Made by a program: the position numbers and the translations under genes. Of a stretch of DNA of 64,000 nucleotides, positions 7,088-16,304 are shown piece after piece. Within the stretch, counting starts at the first letter, position 1. Every line of letters starts with the position of its first letter. The notes below the pieces were generated by a model. It was not told the origin of the DNA, ran no database searches, and was given only the letters and a program-made list of their open reading frames with translations. Source of the stretch: Bdellovibrio svalbardensis (GTDB taxonomy: Bacteria > Bdellovibrionota > Bdellovibrionia > Bdellovibrionales > Bdellovibrionaceae); the NCBI RefSeq assembly GCF_029531655.1, contig NZ_JANRMI010000004.1, forward strand, positions 496,001 through 560,000, given 5' to 3'.

Positions 7088-9606
7088 TTTACTTTTTTCA
7101 TGAAGATATCCCGCGGAGAGCTCAAGAGACCGTTTAAAAAATAGGATCCATCTTCAGCCACCTTAAGATGGATGAAGTCCCAATAAGGACCTCCATTGGC
7201 AGACTCATCAGAGAAATAGGTTCCGTTGGTTCCAAAGCTAGCATCAGCGACGCCAGAAGAATCCAAACGAATAATACCCGTTCCAGACTTGCCGCCTGCA
7301 TCATCAACCCAACCCACGACAACAACCTTATAGCTGCCATCACTTTGAATATCTAAGGCCAGATCACTGGTATATGCATACGTCCAACTATTGCTTAACG
7401 AAGCATATCCATTTGTTCCAAAAGTTGAGTCCAACTGACCAAGCGCTGTTAATCTTAAAGCGGCCAAGCTCACACCGTCAGGATTCCAATTAGTCCCCGC
7501 GACAACTCGTCCCTGCGGATCTAATTTTATATTCCAAATTCCCGCATCTCCACCAAGGTTATTGGAGTTCATAAACTTCCCGTTGGTCGCAAATATCGTA
7601 TCCAACTGTCCCGCCGCTGTGACTTTAACAATCAAATCAAAATAATTAGACGAAGCATCACTGGCATAGCCTCCTAAGAGGTAGCCATGATCCTGGGACT
7701 CTATCAGCGCATACACGCCCGATCTGTTGGCATTGGTCATTTCAAGAATTCCTAGGGTTCCAAAGCCAGTATCCAAAGCTCCACTCAAATCCATTTTCAG
7801 AATGAAGTTTTGCGAAGAAGCGGCCCCCATATCTCCGGCAAGGATAATTTTGTCATTCGCGTCTATTAAGGCTTTCGTGGCTTTTGAGGGATTCACTGAA
7901 GTTGCAATCTCCAAAATTCCGGCAGTTCCAAATGAAGATCGATAGCTGCCATCTTTATTAAGACTTATCGCAACTACCTTTCCATTATTATAGTTCGTTC
8001 CTACGATGAGATATCCTTGATCGGGAAGTTCAACGACATCTGCCACTTCGCAAGTTGCACAGGCCGACAGATCTACTGCTCCACTCAAACCAAAGGTCGA
8101 ATCCACGGTATAATCTGATTTTAATTTTAACAGGACATTGCCAGCATCACTCGCACCAAGAATCGCAAAGCCATGATCCGAGGTGATAATACTCTGAAGG
8201 TAAGAGCTGTCTCCACTGGCCAAAGTCGGATAGATAACTCCATTCGTGCCCACGCCATTAACAGGGACTCCTGTCGTCGAATCTATCTTGTAGAGAAACA
8301 CTTTATCCGCGCCATCATTCAGAAGCCCATACAGCAAAACCGAACCGTCAGTGGCCACTTTAATATCGCTGGACTCCCAGGCATTTGCATCCGCAATATT
8401 AAATCCGCCGTCACCTGCAAAGGAAGTATCCAATGCCCCGGTCGGAGTTAATTTCACCACGACGATGTCGCCATCACTCATTTCATTGACGGCGACAAAA
8501 ACTTCCCCACTTGAATTAGCCGCGGCCGCCGAGACGTTTTCATCAGCTAGAATATTAAAACTTGCTTTTCCAGAAGCTCCATAGCTTGTGTCAAGAGCAC
8601 CCGTTGCCAGAACCTTGTCCACTTCAAAATTAAAGTTTGTATAATCATATGAACTCATAGCCACAATGTATTTGCCATCGTTCAATCTTATAAGGGAACT
8701 TCCCCAAAGTTCTATCGTTGTCGGAATGTCAAAATGCCCACCAGCTCCAAAACTGTTGTCAACACTACCGTTCATTTGCAGTCGGGTAAGGCGAACTGTC
8801 GTGGCTGCCGGACCTGTCGGATCTGCATAGCGGCCCAAAGTCAAATATTTGGTACCACTGATATCCTCTTCAAGGACTTCCCAAGCATAATTGCTATTTA
8901 CATCCGTCATGAGCAAAATGCCGTCACCGGAAAAACTTGTATCAAGATTTCCCGAAGCATCAAACATCGCAACTAAGGTGGACGATGTTTCATTTGGATT
9001 GAACACGGCTCCCACTGCAACAACGCCCCCACCAGACAAAGGAGCTACTGCATAAAATCTTGAACCCGCTTGATTCAGCTCCACATAACCCGAGCTGCCA
9101 AAACTCGCATCGGGCTGTCCCGCCGCTGTAAATCTAAAAATGATCGGTTTTGCATTCTTGCTTCGACCGACCATATAAGTACGGCCCGTGGAATCCATGG
9201 CCATCTTCATTTGACTCGAGCTACTGGCCAGCATTCCCGCACCAACCACACGTCCTTGGTTTCCAAAGCTGGAATCGAATTGAAGCTGACTGCTGAGCTT
9301 ACCGATTGCTGGGTAATAGGGAGAATTTTTAGTTCTGCCCGAGGCGTAAACAGAGCCATTTGCCGCAACAACTAGGTTTTGCGGATCCGCATATCCAAAG
9401 GAAAAATTTTTCCGGAAGACACCATCTGGGATAGGATCATAGCCAGCAAAGGCTTCGTCTCCTGTAGAAGGAGCAGTAATTTCGCCACTATTACCACCGT
9501 TATTTGCGCTAAAAAGAATATTCGCACCAAGGGTGCATCCCAGCGTTCCCAATGCAAAAGTGGACAGCAGAAACAGTCGTACAAGCACGTTCAATGAAGT
9601 TCTCAT
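7084..9606 (-). CDS. Large lipoprotein made of delta-60 repeats
   Basis: About 840 residues. The N-terminus MRTSLNVLVRLFLLSTFALG leads into the lipobox LGC, so it is a lipoprotein. The rest is a tandem series of about 13 units of roughly 60 residues, each carrying a pattern like LDTSFGTNG, SFGSSGYV or DSTFGLSGAV. This is the delta-60 repeat family, which forms beta-propeller-like surface structures. I chose the ATG at 9606 because it begins the signal peptide; an upstream GTG at 9642 would add 12 hydrophilic residues. Delta-60 proteins are abundant in predatory deltaproteobacteria-like lineages; the function is not known. The gene stands alone and is convergent with the PaiB-like gene. Confidence 0.88.
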   Translation of the reverse strand: MRTSLNVLVRLFLLSTFALGTLGCTLGANILFSANNGGNSGEITAPSTGDEAFAGYDPIPDGVFRKNFSFGYADPQNLVVAANGSVYASGRTKNSPYYPAIGKLSSQLQFDSSFGNQGRVVGAGMLASSSSQMKMAMDSTGRTYMVGRSKNAKPIIFRFTAAGQPDASFGSSGYVELNQAGSRFYAVAPLSGGGVVAVGAVFNPNETSSTLVAMFDASGNLDTSFSGDGILLMTDVNSNYAWEVLEEDISGTKYLTLGRYADPTGPAATTVRLTRLQMNGSVDNSFGAGGHFDIPTTIELWGSSLIRLNDGKYIVAMSSYDYTNFNFEVDKVLATGALDTSYGASGKASFNILADENVSAAAANSSGEVFVAVNEMSDGDIVVVKLTPTGALDTSFAGDGGFNIADANAWESSDIKVATDGSVLLYGLLNDGADKVFLYKIDSTTGVPVNGVGTNGVIYPTLASGDSSYLQSIITSDHGFAILGASDAGNVLLKLKSDYTVDSTFGLSGAVDLSACATCEVADVVELPDQGYLIVGTNYNNGKVVAISLNKDGSYRSSFGTAGILEIATSVNPSKATKALIDANDKIILAGDMGAASSQNFILKMDLSGALDTGFGTLGILEMTNANRSGVYALIESQDHGYLLGGYASDASSNYFDLIVKVTAAGQLDTIFATNGKFMNSNNLGGDAGIWNIKLDPQGRVVAGTNWNPDGVSLAALRLTALGQLDSTFGTNGYASLSNSWTYAYTSDLALDIQSDGSYKVVVVGWVDDAGGKSGTGIIRLDSSGVADASFGTNGTYFSDESANGGPYWDFIHLKVAEDGSYFLNGLLSSPRDIFMKKVN

Positions 9607-9760
9607 TCCGTACTTCTCGGAAGGTTGGGGCTCAGCCTTCACAGTATCCCATTGAAAGCGAAGTATCCGATTATATAGGGGTAACTAATGTGAAAACCTC
9701 TATGTCGAAATCGAGGATTTACATAATTTGTGAATCAAAATGAGAGGGTCGCGAAATATA

Positions 9761-10330
9761 TTAGTAACCTACTCCGAATGACAGAGTGTTTTGGATGTCA
9801 TTCTTAGAAAGATCTGAATAGTCTCTAAAAACCATTGTGGAGCTGGCGTTCAGAGAGAAAACACCAAACGAGACGCCCAGCTGTAAGCCCGCATAAGGAT
9901 TGTAACGAATGTCTTTGTCTTTACGAGTAAGGATTCCACTGGAGGTTGTTTCCTCGATGCCTCTGGTTGCCTGCGCGCCCACGCGCAATGATGAATGCAA
10001 ATAGTTATTGAAGCGATAAGTTGATCGAATGCCTAGCTTTGCGATTTCGTCTTCGTTATAGATTTTTTCAGGGGCTGTAGACATGTTCTCTGTGTCTGAG
10101 GCCTTTGAGTATTCCACTTCTGCAGAAAGAATATCCTCCCCCACTGTCACGCGCAGTCCATACATCGCACGAGTGGCAAGATGCGGAGTTGGGCTGTCAC
10201 GGTAAACGGTTTCGTATCCATATAAAGGCGACACCGTATAACCCGGACCGCTTGAGAGTTTGAATTCTCTGGCTGAAGCAACGGAGGTTCCAAGCACGGC
10301 TGCTAAAAAGATGTAAGCTTGAAATTTCAC
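9761..10330 (-). CDS. Outer-membrane beta-barrel protein (OmpW/OMP_b-brl-like)
   Basis: 189 residues with a Sec signal peptide ending in SVASA and a mature part built of alternating hydrophobic/polar strands. It ends in TLSFGVGY, a C-terminal aromatic as expected for BAM recognition. The motifs YNPYAGLQLGVSFGVFSLNASS and IRSTYRFNNYLHSSLRVGAQ are typical small-barrel strands. The length suits an 8-stranded barrel. No exact family can be named. It lies downstream of the helicase gene behind a probable terminator. Confidence 0.8.
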   Translation of the reverse strand: MKFQAYIFLAAVLGTSVASAREFKLSSGPGYTVSPLYGYETVYRDSPTPHLATRAMYGLRVTVGEDILSAEVEYSKASDTENMSTAPEKIYNEDEIAKLGIRSTYRFNNYLHSSLRVGAQATRGIEETTSSGILTRKDKDIRYNPYAGLQLGVSFGVFSLNASSTMVFRDYSDLSKNDIQNTLSFGVGY

Positions 10331-10398
10331 AAGGCCTCCCGATGATTGAAGAAATCTACACTTCTATTTCGGAAGAATTGCGGAATTGATAAACGAGA

Positions 10399-10420
10399 CC
10401 ACGACCAGAGTCGTGGCTTT
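10399..10420 (-). terminator. Probable terminator behind the helicase gene
   Basis: CCACGAC (10399-10405), loop CAGA and GTCGTGG (10410-10416) form a perfect 7-bp stem. On the minus strand it is followed by TCTCGTTT, a weak T-tract. It is located 16 bp after the minus-strand helicase stop. Confidence 0.5.
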
Positions 10421-10431
10421 AAGTAGCCACT

Positions 10432-12441
10432 TTACTTGTTAATCTTGCTGTCGAGTTTGGAAAGAAAGCTGGCCACCAAATCATCACGTTCTTGCCCAGA
10501 CACGGGACGTGCTCCCAACGGGTACTCTTTATAAAGGTTGGTCGGAATCTCGAGAAGAAAACGCGATGGTGTCGACGGACGAACCACACCGTTTTTCTTT
10601 CGTTGCATACAGCGAGACATCACCAGACGTTTCTTTGCGCGCGTCACGCCAACATAGAACAAACGACGCTCTTCATCGATATCGGAGCCCAGATTTTTAT
10701 GTGGCAAAAGATCTTCTTCAATCCCCGCCAGAATCACCACGGGGAACTCCAGACCTTTGGAGGCATGCAGGGTCATGAGCTGAATCTTCTCTGCCTGATC
10801 TTCTTCAGACAAATCATCACGCAACATCATCGAATCAATGAAGGATTTGATGTATTCAACAGAGTAAGCGCGTCTGCCGAGGTAAGAATCCAGGATTTTA
10901 CCGAGGATTTCAACGACCACCCATTTCTTCTCGCCTGCTTTAGGATCTTTTGCAGAATTGTAAACGTAATCGCGATAACCAAGCTCTGAAAAGATTTCGA
11001 CCATCTTCGCGCCCGGCGAAGAGCCCACGTTAAAATTCAGAATTTGTTCTGGGAATCCCTCAAGGAAGGCCAACAAATCTTCGATGGCGTCTCCGGCCTT
11101 TTCCCCGACTTCGGCATCTCGCCACAAACGGCAGGCATCCAAGAAGCTCACGCGTTTCTTTTTGGAGAACTCCGTCAGCTTCTCAATTGTCGAATCCCCG
11201 ATGCCACGATTAGGCACATTGATGATACGACGAAGCGATACTTCATTCGGAGCCAAAGACTGCTTCAGATAAGCCATCAAATCCTTGATCTCTTTACGGT
11301 CAAAGATCGACGTGCCACCGGAAATATTATAGGGAATGCCCGCACGACGTAAAGAGGCCTCAATCAAGGCACCCTGAGTGTTGGAGCGATACAAAACCGC
11401 GAAGTCTTTGTACTTAAAACCTTCGCGCTGGAAATGCAGGACTTCACTGACAACGAATTCGCACTCGTCTTCCTCGCGGTCCAAGATAAAGACCTCAGGA
11501 AGATCGCCGGATTCTTGTGCTGCTTCTGCGCGCAAGACTTTGCCGTGACGATTCTTGTTTTTGGAAATCGCGGCATTAGCCACCGCCAAAATTTCAGACG
11601 AAGAGCGATAGTTTCTTTCAAGTTTAATCACTTCGCAGTTTTTAAACTCTTGCGGAAAATTCAGAATGTTTTTTACTTCCGCGCCACGCCAGCCATAGAT
11701 CGACTGATCGTCATCACCGACGACAGTGATGTTGTTGTGCGAGCGCACGATTTGATGAATCAGATCCATCTGCATGCGATTGGTATCCTGGAACTCATCG
11801 ACCATCACTTGCGAGAACTGACTTTGAACTTTTTCAAGAAGTTCTGGATGCTCTTTGAACAACTGCAAAGGCTTGATCAGAAGACCTTCAAAGTCGACCA
11901 CCCCCAAATGCTCCAGGCGTTTTGCAAATTTTGGAGCGAGTGTTTCCACCATCTCGTGGTATTCGTCAAAACCTTCGTGCGTCGGTGCCTGCCCGGTGCG
12001 ACGGTCATTGATCATGTTGAGAATCTTATCGATATCAAAACTGTCTTTGCCGGAATTTTTAATATCTTTGATCAGCTCTTTCAGAATCGCATTGCAATCA
12101 GTTTGATCGACGATTCCGAAGTAAGGGGACAGATTAGCGTGTTTATGAAAACGACGAAGGATTTGCAAACCGAAGGAGTGGAAAGTCCCCGCCCACAGGC
12201 CTTGCCCTGCACTGCCAAGTTTTTGGCCCACACGGTGTTTTAGCTCACGCGCAGATTTATTTGTGAACGTCAGAACGCAAATCTCTGGAGCTTGTGCAAC
12301 CCGCTCAGAAATCATACGCCCTGTGCGCGAAACAAGCACAGTTGTTTTGCCTGAACCAGCACCAGCTAGAATAAGCAAAGGCCCATAATTATGCTTAACA
12401 GCTTTCTGCTGTTCCGGGTTTAACCCCTTAAGCCAATCCAA
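10432..12441 (-). CDS. UvrD/Rep/PcrA-type superfamily 1A DNA helicase
   Basis: ATP-driven 3'-5' helicase for repair and replication-transcription conflicts. All SF1A motifs are readable: Q-motif LNPEQQKAV, Walker A AGAGSGKTT (about 26-34), TFTNKSARELK, MVDEFQDTN, GDDDQSIYGWRGA, LERNYRSS, LHASKGLEFPVV and VGVTRAKKRL. At 669 residues it has the length of Rep and lacks the C-terminal Tudor-like domain that PcrA and UvrD use to touch RNA polymerase. A Tudor-like segment occurs instead in the small zinc-ribbon protein encoded just upstream in the same operon (12602-13042). Confidence 0.93.
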   Translation of the reverse strand: MDWLKGLNPEQQKAVKHNYGPLLILAGAGSGKTTVLVSRTGRMISERVAQAPEICVLTFTNKSARELKHRVGQKLGSAGQGLWAGTFHSFGLQILRRFHKHANLSPYFGIVDQTDCNAILKELIKDIKNSGKDSFDIDKILNMINDRRTGQAPTHEGFDEYHEMVETLAPKFAKRLEHLGVVDFEGLLIKPLQLFKEHPELLEKVQSQFSQVMVDEFQDTNRMQMDLIHQIVRSHNNITVVGDDDQSIYGWRGAEVKNILNFPQEFKNCEVIKLERNYRSSSEILAVANAAISKNKNRHGKVLRAEAAQESGDLPEVFILDREEDECEFVVSEVLHFQREGFKYKDFAVLYRSNTQGALIEASLRRAGIPYNISGGTSIFDRKEIKDLMAYLKQSLAPNEVSLRRIINVPNRGIGDSTIEKLTEFSKKKRVSFLDACRLWRDAEVGEKAGDAIEDLLAFLEGFPEQILNFNVGSSPGAKMVEIFSELGYRDYVYNSAKDPKAGEKKWVVVEILGKILDSYLGRRAYSVEYIKSFIDSMMLRDDLSEEDQAEKIQLMTLHASKGLEFPVVILAGIEEDLLPHKNLGSDIDEERRLFYVGVTRAKKRLVMSRCMQRKKNGVVRPSTPSRFLLEIPTNLYKEYPLGARPVSGQERDDLVASFLSKLDSKINK

Positions 12442-12475
12442 AAAAATACCTCAATTATTCAAGAAGCCCCAATGA

Positions 12476-12605
12476 GGCTGAGCCAAACGGTTCAGCCGCA
12501 AGGCGGAGGTCCATCCTCACAGCGCAGGCGTGGCAGCGCCACGTCGGAGCGAGGAGATGGGCCGACAACGCAGTCGGATGGGCCGTTTCGCTCGGCCGAC
12601 GCTAG
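12476..12605 (-). repeat. Structured intergenic element, family 2, copy 1
   Basis: A 130-bp segment that aligns end to end with 45411-45538. Outer arms at 12476-12490 and 12583-12597 pair at 13 of 15 positions. Inner helices are GGTCCATC with GATGGGCC, GCGTGGC with GCCACGT, and CCGAC with GTCGG around loop AACGCA. Between the two copies the paired bases change together while loops and GCAAGGCGGAGG stay constant. The end CTAG overlaps the TAG stop of the minus-strand gene at 12602. Confidence 0.8.
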
Positions 12606-13042
12606 ACGCGGTTGTGGATTAGGGAACGAACTTCATCTTCAAAGACCACTTCGATTTTGTCGTTCGCAGAATCTTTAACGAAGCCCAAACCGAATTTTGG
12701 ATGTTGAAGTTTTGTGTTCTTTTCGAAGTTGCCCTTCATGCTGTATGTCGCTGTAGGAGCTTTTTCGTTAGACATTAACATTTCGTATTCATTGCGGTGG
12801 CTTGATTTACGTGAACTCATTGTTTGTTCGCGTTTTTTAGCCGCTGCGCCTGTCAAAGGTTTGCCAGTGCGAGTTTGTGCTTTAGGAAGTGAATACGTTT
12901 TTTGCGAACCACAGATTTCGCATTTGATTTTTGCAGACGTCGCGGACGTGTGCGCTAAAACCACGTGGTATCTGTCGGCATCACACTTTTTACAGAATGC
13001 AAAAAAGGATTTCGCGACAGGGGGCAAAGTATTCATCGTCAT
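12602..13042 (-). CDS. Zinc-ribbon protein with C-terminal Tudor/CarD-like segment
   Basis: 146 residues. The N-terminal zinc ribbon is CKKCDADRYHVVL followed by CEICGSQK (two CxxC pairs, about residues 17-45). A basic linker RTGKPLTGAAAKKREQ follows. The C-terminal KNTKLQHPKFGLGFVKD then IEVVFEDEVRSLIH resembles the small barrel at the C-terminus of PcrA/UvrD and the RNA-polymerase-interacting domain of CarD. It is encoded just upstream of a helicase that lacks such a tail, so it may act with that helicase at RNA polymerase; this is inference. The Shine-Dalgarno AGGAAGA precedes the ATG. Confidence 0.8.
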   Translation of the reverse strand: MTMNTLPPVAKSFFAFCKKCDADRYHVVLAHTSATSAKIKCEICGSQKTYSLPKAQTRTGKPLTGAAAKKREQTMSSRKSSHRNEYEMLMSNEKAPTATYSMKGNFEKNTKLQHPKFGLGFVKDSANDKIEVVFEDEVRSLIHNRV

Positions 13043-13055
13043 TAGATCTTCCTAT

Positions 13056-13988
13056 CTAGTATTGTTGCTTTAATCGATAAATCATTAACTTCTCGTCCAG
13101 ATTCTTTTGCGCAATTTCACCTGCACTCAAGAAATATGGTCCCTGCTCCAGCTCGATCTTCTGCTGCAGATCCATCATACTGTCTTCACTCTTTGGATCA
13201 ATGAAGGTTCCCGTAGGGCCGTATCTTTCCAAGAATGCCAGATCAGACTCTTTGTTAAAGAATTTTTCCCAACAATGAGTATTCACCTGAACTCGATAAG
13301 TAATAGTTTTAGCATGAGAATGCACCGGAGCGTAAGCCCCAATTACCTCTAAATGCCCATAATGCGAGTGAAGTTTCAATGCCGGGCTGCCCCATTGGGT
13401 CATTCCAGAGCACTGTTCGACGTTCGCGTACCATAATCCGAAGGCTTTCGACAAAAATCCTAGACCGTAAAACTGCTCTTCCTTCGGCAAAAGAGAGTTT
13501 ACAGAGCATAGGTTGTGGGCAACCCACTCCCCTTTATGCATGGTCGGAATGATAATAAACAAAGAAAGTGGAACCCAATCCATTTCATCCAAAGACTCGA
13601 TCTCTTTTAAAACTTTCGAAGTTTTAATGGGACTTTGTGACGCAGGATATTTTTTTGGATCGAGAATGTCGCGGACGACCTTGGACAAAAACTTCGGTCT
13701 GGCGGCGAAACCCGCCACGAAACCCGGCATCACTGCGCAGTCATAGAACACCCAGCGAGGCATGGCCATGTTCGAAGGTCCGAAGGCACGTTCTTCAATG
13801 GAGTAAATGCGATCAGCAAAGCCGATCTCTTTCACATCGAGAGGATCTTTGAAAATGGGGCTATTCTTGAACCAATCCAAGCGATGGATCGAACCAGGTT
13901 GTGCGATCTCATTCTCATGACGAACGAAAACATAAGGTCTTACGTCGTCACTGTTCATCCACTCTGCTTTTTTTAGTAGCTCATTCAT
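13056..13988 (-). CDS. Conserved-looking protein of unknown function
   Basis: 310 residues, cytosolic (no signal peptide or membrane helix), and not assigned to a family. Candidate conserved patches are FYDCAVMPGFVAGFAARP, MHKGEWVAHNLCSVN, LHSHYGHLEVIGAYAPVHSHAKTITYRVQ and HCWEKFF; the clustered His residues could bind metal. The start is the ATG at 13988 overlapping the fumC stop as TGATG, which implies translational coupling; a TTG one codon earlier is less likely. It sits between fumC and the zinc-ribbon gene in one operon. Confidence 0.8.
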   Translation of the reverse strand: MNELLKKAEWMNSDDVRPYVFVRHENEIAQPGSIHRLDWFKNSPIFKDPLDVKEIGFADRIYSIEERAFGPSNMAMPRWVFYDCAVMPGFVAGFAARPKFLSKVVRDILDPKKYPASQSPIKTSKVLKEIESLDEMDWVPLSLFIIIPTMHKGEWVAHNLCSVNSLLPKEEQFYGLGFLSKAFGLWYANVEQCSGMTQWGSPALKLHSHYGHLEVIGAYAPVHSHAKTITYRVQVNTHCWEKFFNKESDLAFLERYGPTGTFIDPKSEDSMMDLQQKIELEQGPYFLSAGEIAQKNLDEKLMIYRLKQQY

Positions 13989-15364
13989 CAAACCATACTC
14001 TCCGGTCTGACTATCTTATCAAATTCTTCGCCAGAAAGGAGTCCAAGATTAATAGCTTCTTCGCGGAGTGTTGTGCCGTTTTTATGAGCAGTTTTGGCTA
14101 TTTTTGCTGAATTGTCGTAACCAAGTCGAGGGTTCAAGGCCGTCACAAGCATCAAGGAGTGTTCCAAATGCTTCTGAATCTGTTTGCGGTTCGCCTCGAT
14201 GCCTTCCACGCAGTGATCAGTGAAGCTTTCGCAGGCATCTGCAATCAAACGAATCGAATTCAGGACGTTAAAAACAATCAGTGGTTTAAACACATTGAGC
14301 TCAAAGTGCCCCGTTGCCCCGCCGATACTGGCTGCCACGTGATTTCCCATGACCTGCGCACAGACCATGGTCATGGCTTCGCTCTGTGTGGGATTCACTT
14401 TCCCCGGCATGATCGAGCTGCCCGGTTCATTTTCAGGAAGATGCAGCTCGCCGATTCCACATCGGGGTCCTGAGCCAAGAAGACGAATGTCATTCGCGAT
14501 CTTCATCAAAGACACGGCGGCGGAATTGAGTGCGCCGCTGACTTCAATCAAGGCATCATGAGCAGCCAAGGCCTCGAATTTATTTTCTGCTGTGACAAAG
14601 GGAATCTTTGTTTCCGTCGCGATAGCTTTCGCGGCATCGACGGCAAACTTTGGATGAGTGTTCAAACCCGTCCCCACGGCCGTTCCGCCCAGCGCAAGTT
14701 CATGCAAGTGTGGCAGAGCATTTTTCACTCTTTGAATCGCGTGTTTCATTTGCATCGAATAACCCGAGAACTCCTGCCCTAGAGTCAACGGCGTCGCATC
14801 CATCAAGTGCGTGCGCCCGATTTTTACGATGTCCTTAAATTCATTTTGTTTTTTCTCGAGAGACTTTTGCAGCTTTTCCATCATCGGAATCAAGCGATGA
14901 TAGACTTGCTCGCCAACGGCGATATGCATGGCTGTCGGGAAAGTGTCATTCGAAGATTGGCCTTTGTTGACGTCATCATTCGGATGGATCTCTTTGCTGG
15001 GAAGTTTGATCCCCTGCATATCCATCGCGCGATTGGCGATGACTTCATTGGCGTTCATATTGGTTTGCGTACCCGAACCCGTTTGCCACACGACGAGTGG
15101 AAAATGGGCGTCCAGTTTTCCTTCGATCACTTCATCAGCAGCTTTGACGATGAATTCGGTTTTCTTTGCATCAAGAAGTCCGAGCTGGTGATTTGTTTGC
15201 GCGGCACATTTCTTCAAGATGCCAAGGGCCCGAATCATTTCTCTGGGAAAGCGATCCCCACCAATGCGGAAATTTTCTGTCGATCTTTGAGTTTGAGCTC
15301 CCCAGAATTTATCTGTGGGAACCTTCACCTCACCCATGGTGTCTTTTTCAATACGGAAACTCAT
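13988..15364 (-). CDS. fumC: Class II fumarate hydratase
   Basis: Catalyses reversible hydration of fumarate to malate in the TCA cycle, as a homotetramer without iron-sulfur cluster. The protein starts [16 protein letters not shown] and carries the superfamily signature [11 protein letters not shown], plus [35 protein letters not shown] and [20 protein letters not shown]. 458 residues is the normal length. The ATG at 15364 has GGAGG 6 bp upstream, so the longer open frame to 15460 is excluded. Its start overlaps the stop of the SDR gene by 1 bp. Confidence 0.97.
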   Translation of the reverse strand: MSFRIEKDTMGEVKVPTDKFWGAQTQRSTENFRIGGDRFPREMIRALGILKKCAAQTNHQLGLLDAKKTEFIVKAADEVIEGKLDAHFPLVVWQTGSGTQTNMNANEVIANRAMDMQGIKLPSKEIHPNDDVNKGQSSNDTFPTAMHIAVGEQVYHRLIPMMEKLQKSLEKKQNEFKDIVKIGRTHLMDATPLTLGQEFSGYSMQMKHAIQRVKNALPHLHELALGGTAVGTGLNTHPKFAVDAAKAIATETKIPFVTAENKFEALAAHDALIEVSGALNSAAVSLMKIANDIRLLGSGPRCGIGELHLPENEPGSSIMPGKVNPTQSEAMTMVCAQVMGNHVAASIGGATGHFELNVFKPLIVFNVLNSIRLIADACESFTDHCVEGIEANRKQIQKHLEHSLMLVTALNPRLGYDNSAKIAKTAHKNGTTLREEAINLGLLSGEEFDKIVRPESMV

Positions 15365-16125
15365 CAAGACCTCCTGGTCACCATTCCAACATGAGCTTGA
15401 TCGGTTGGGTAAATAACGAGTTCTTGTATATTCACATGAGCTGGGCGCGACACGCACCATGCGATCGTTTCCGCAATGTCCTCTGGCTTCAATGGAGTCA
15501 TGCCTTCATAAACTTTGTCGGCCTTCTGTTGGTCTGCCAAGCGCACCATTGAAAACTCTGTATGCACCATGCCGGGTTCAATATTGGTGACTCTGACATT
15601 CGTGCCCTGCAGATCCATGCGCATGCCTTCGGAAAGGGCGCGGACTGCAAATTTTGTCGCGCAGTAAACTCCGCCACCCGGGTAAGTCCATCTGCCGGCG
15701 ACAGAACCGATGTTGACGATATGGCCGGATTTTCTTTTGGCCATATGCTCAATCACTCCTCGAGTCATGTAGAGCAAGCCTTTAACGTTGGTGTTTACCA
15801 TCGTGTCCCAGTCATCGAGAGAGGCTTCCTGCATTTTCTCCACACCTTTTGCAAGACCCGCGTTGTTTACTAACACTTCAAGATTGGAAATCTCTGGATA
15901 ATGCGCTTTAAGAAATTGCGTCACATCGTCGCGATCGGAGATGTCGAACGAGGCTTTTTTAATCTCAATTTTTGGAAACTTGGTGCGCAGATGACTTTCG
16001 AGGTTTTGCAGGCGTTCCGCTCTTCTGCCCGTGATAAAAAGAGAAAATCCCTGAGCGCCCAAGGCCTCTGCCGTCGCCCAACCAATTCCCGAAGTTGCTC
16101 CCGTAATTAACGCCCATTTTGCCAT
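15364..16125 (-). CDS. Short-chain dehydrogenase/reductase (YdfG-like)
   Basis: Classical SDR with NAD(P)-binding TGATSGIG near residues 8-15, NNAGLAKG, catalytic Ser in [10 protein letters not shown] and the YCATK active-site motif. 253 residues. Members closest in pattern ([18 protein letters not shown], then [12 protein letters not shown]) are the YdfG/serine 3-dehydrogenase group, which acts on 3-hydroxy acids, but the substrate cannot be fixed here. I start at 16125, where GAGGTG stands 4 bp before ATG; the ATG at 16140 would place that site inside the gene. It is the first gene of the fumC operon. Confidence 0.9.
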   Translation of the reverse strand: MAKWALITGATSGIGWATAEALGAQGFSLFITGRRAERLQNLESHLRTKFPKIEIKKASFDISDRDDVTQFLKAHYPEISNLEVLVNNAGLAKGVEKMQEASLDDWDTMVNTNVKGLLYMTRGVIEHMAKRKSGHIVNIGSVAGRWTYPGGGVYCATKFAVRALSEGMRMDLQGTNVRVTNIEPGMVHTEFSMVRLADQQKADKVYEGMTPLKPEDIAETIAWCVSRPAHVNIQELVIYPTDQAHVGMVTRRS

Positions 16126-16180
16126 ACTCACCTCAATCATTTTATGGTGAGCCTGAGGGAGCTTTTTGGGTAGCTCTGTC

Positions 16181-16200
16181 GCGTCAGTCTACTCTGACGC
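16181..16200. promoter_or_regulatory. Inverted repeat in divergent promoter region
   Basis: GCGTCAG (16181-16187) and CTGACGC (16194-16200) form a perfect 7-bp inverted repeat with a 6-bp spacer. It lies between the divergent SDR operon and the YchJ-like gene. It could be an operator or a small hairpin; nothing in the sequence decides. Confidence 0.35.
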
Positions 16201-16304
16201 AATGAGCCTCAAAAAAGGTACTCCCCAAGGAAAAGCCACTTCGTGCCTTTTCTTGTACCTTTCCCTCTTCCCTTTCGCCATCAGCCCCTGCTAGATTCGG
16301 GGGC

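Noticed and set aside
11434-12243. 269-residue plus-strand ORF inside the helicase gene
   Set aside because: Exact antisense of the helicase coding frame, composition is Phe/His-rich and no ribosome site; a shadow ORF.
12472-12678. 68-residue plus-strand ORF over family 2 copy 1
   Set aside because: It is low-complexity (GGGPSSQRRRGSATSERGDG), created by the structured element and running into the opposite gene.
15365-15460. N-terminal extension of FumC to 15460
   Set aside because: The extra residues have no family support and the GGAGG site marks the ATG at 15364.
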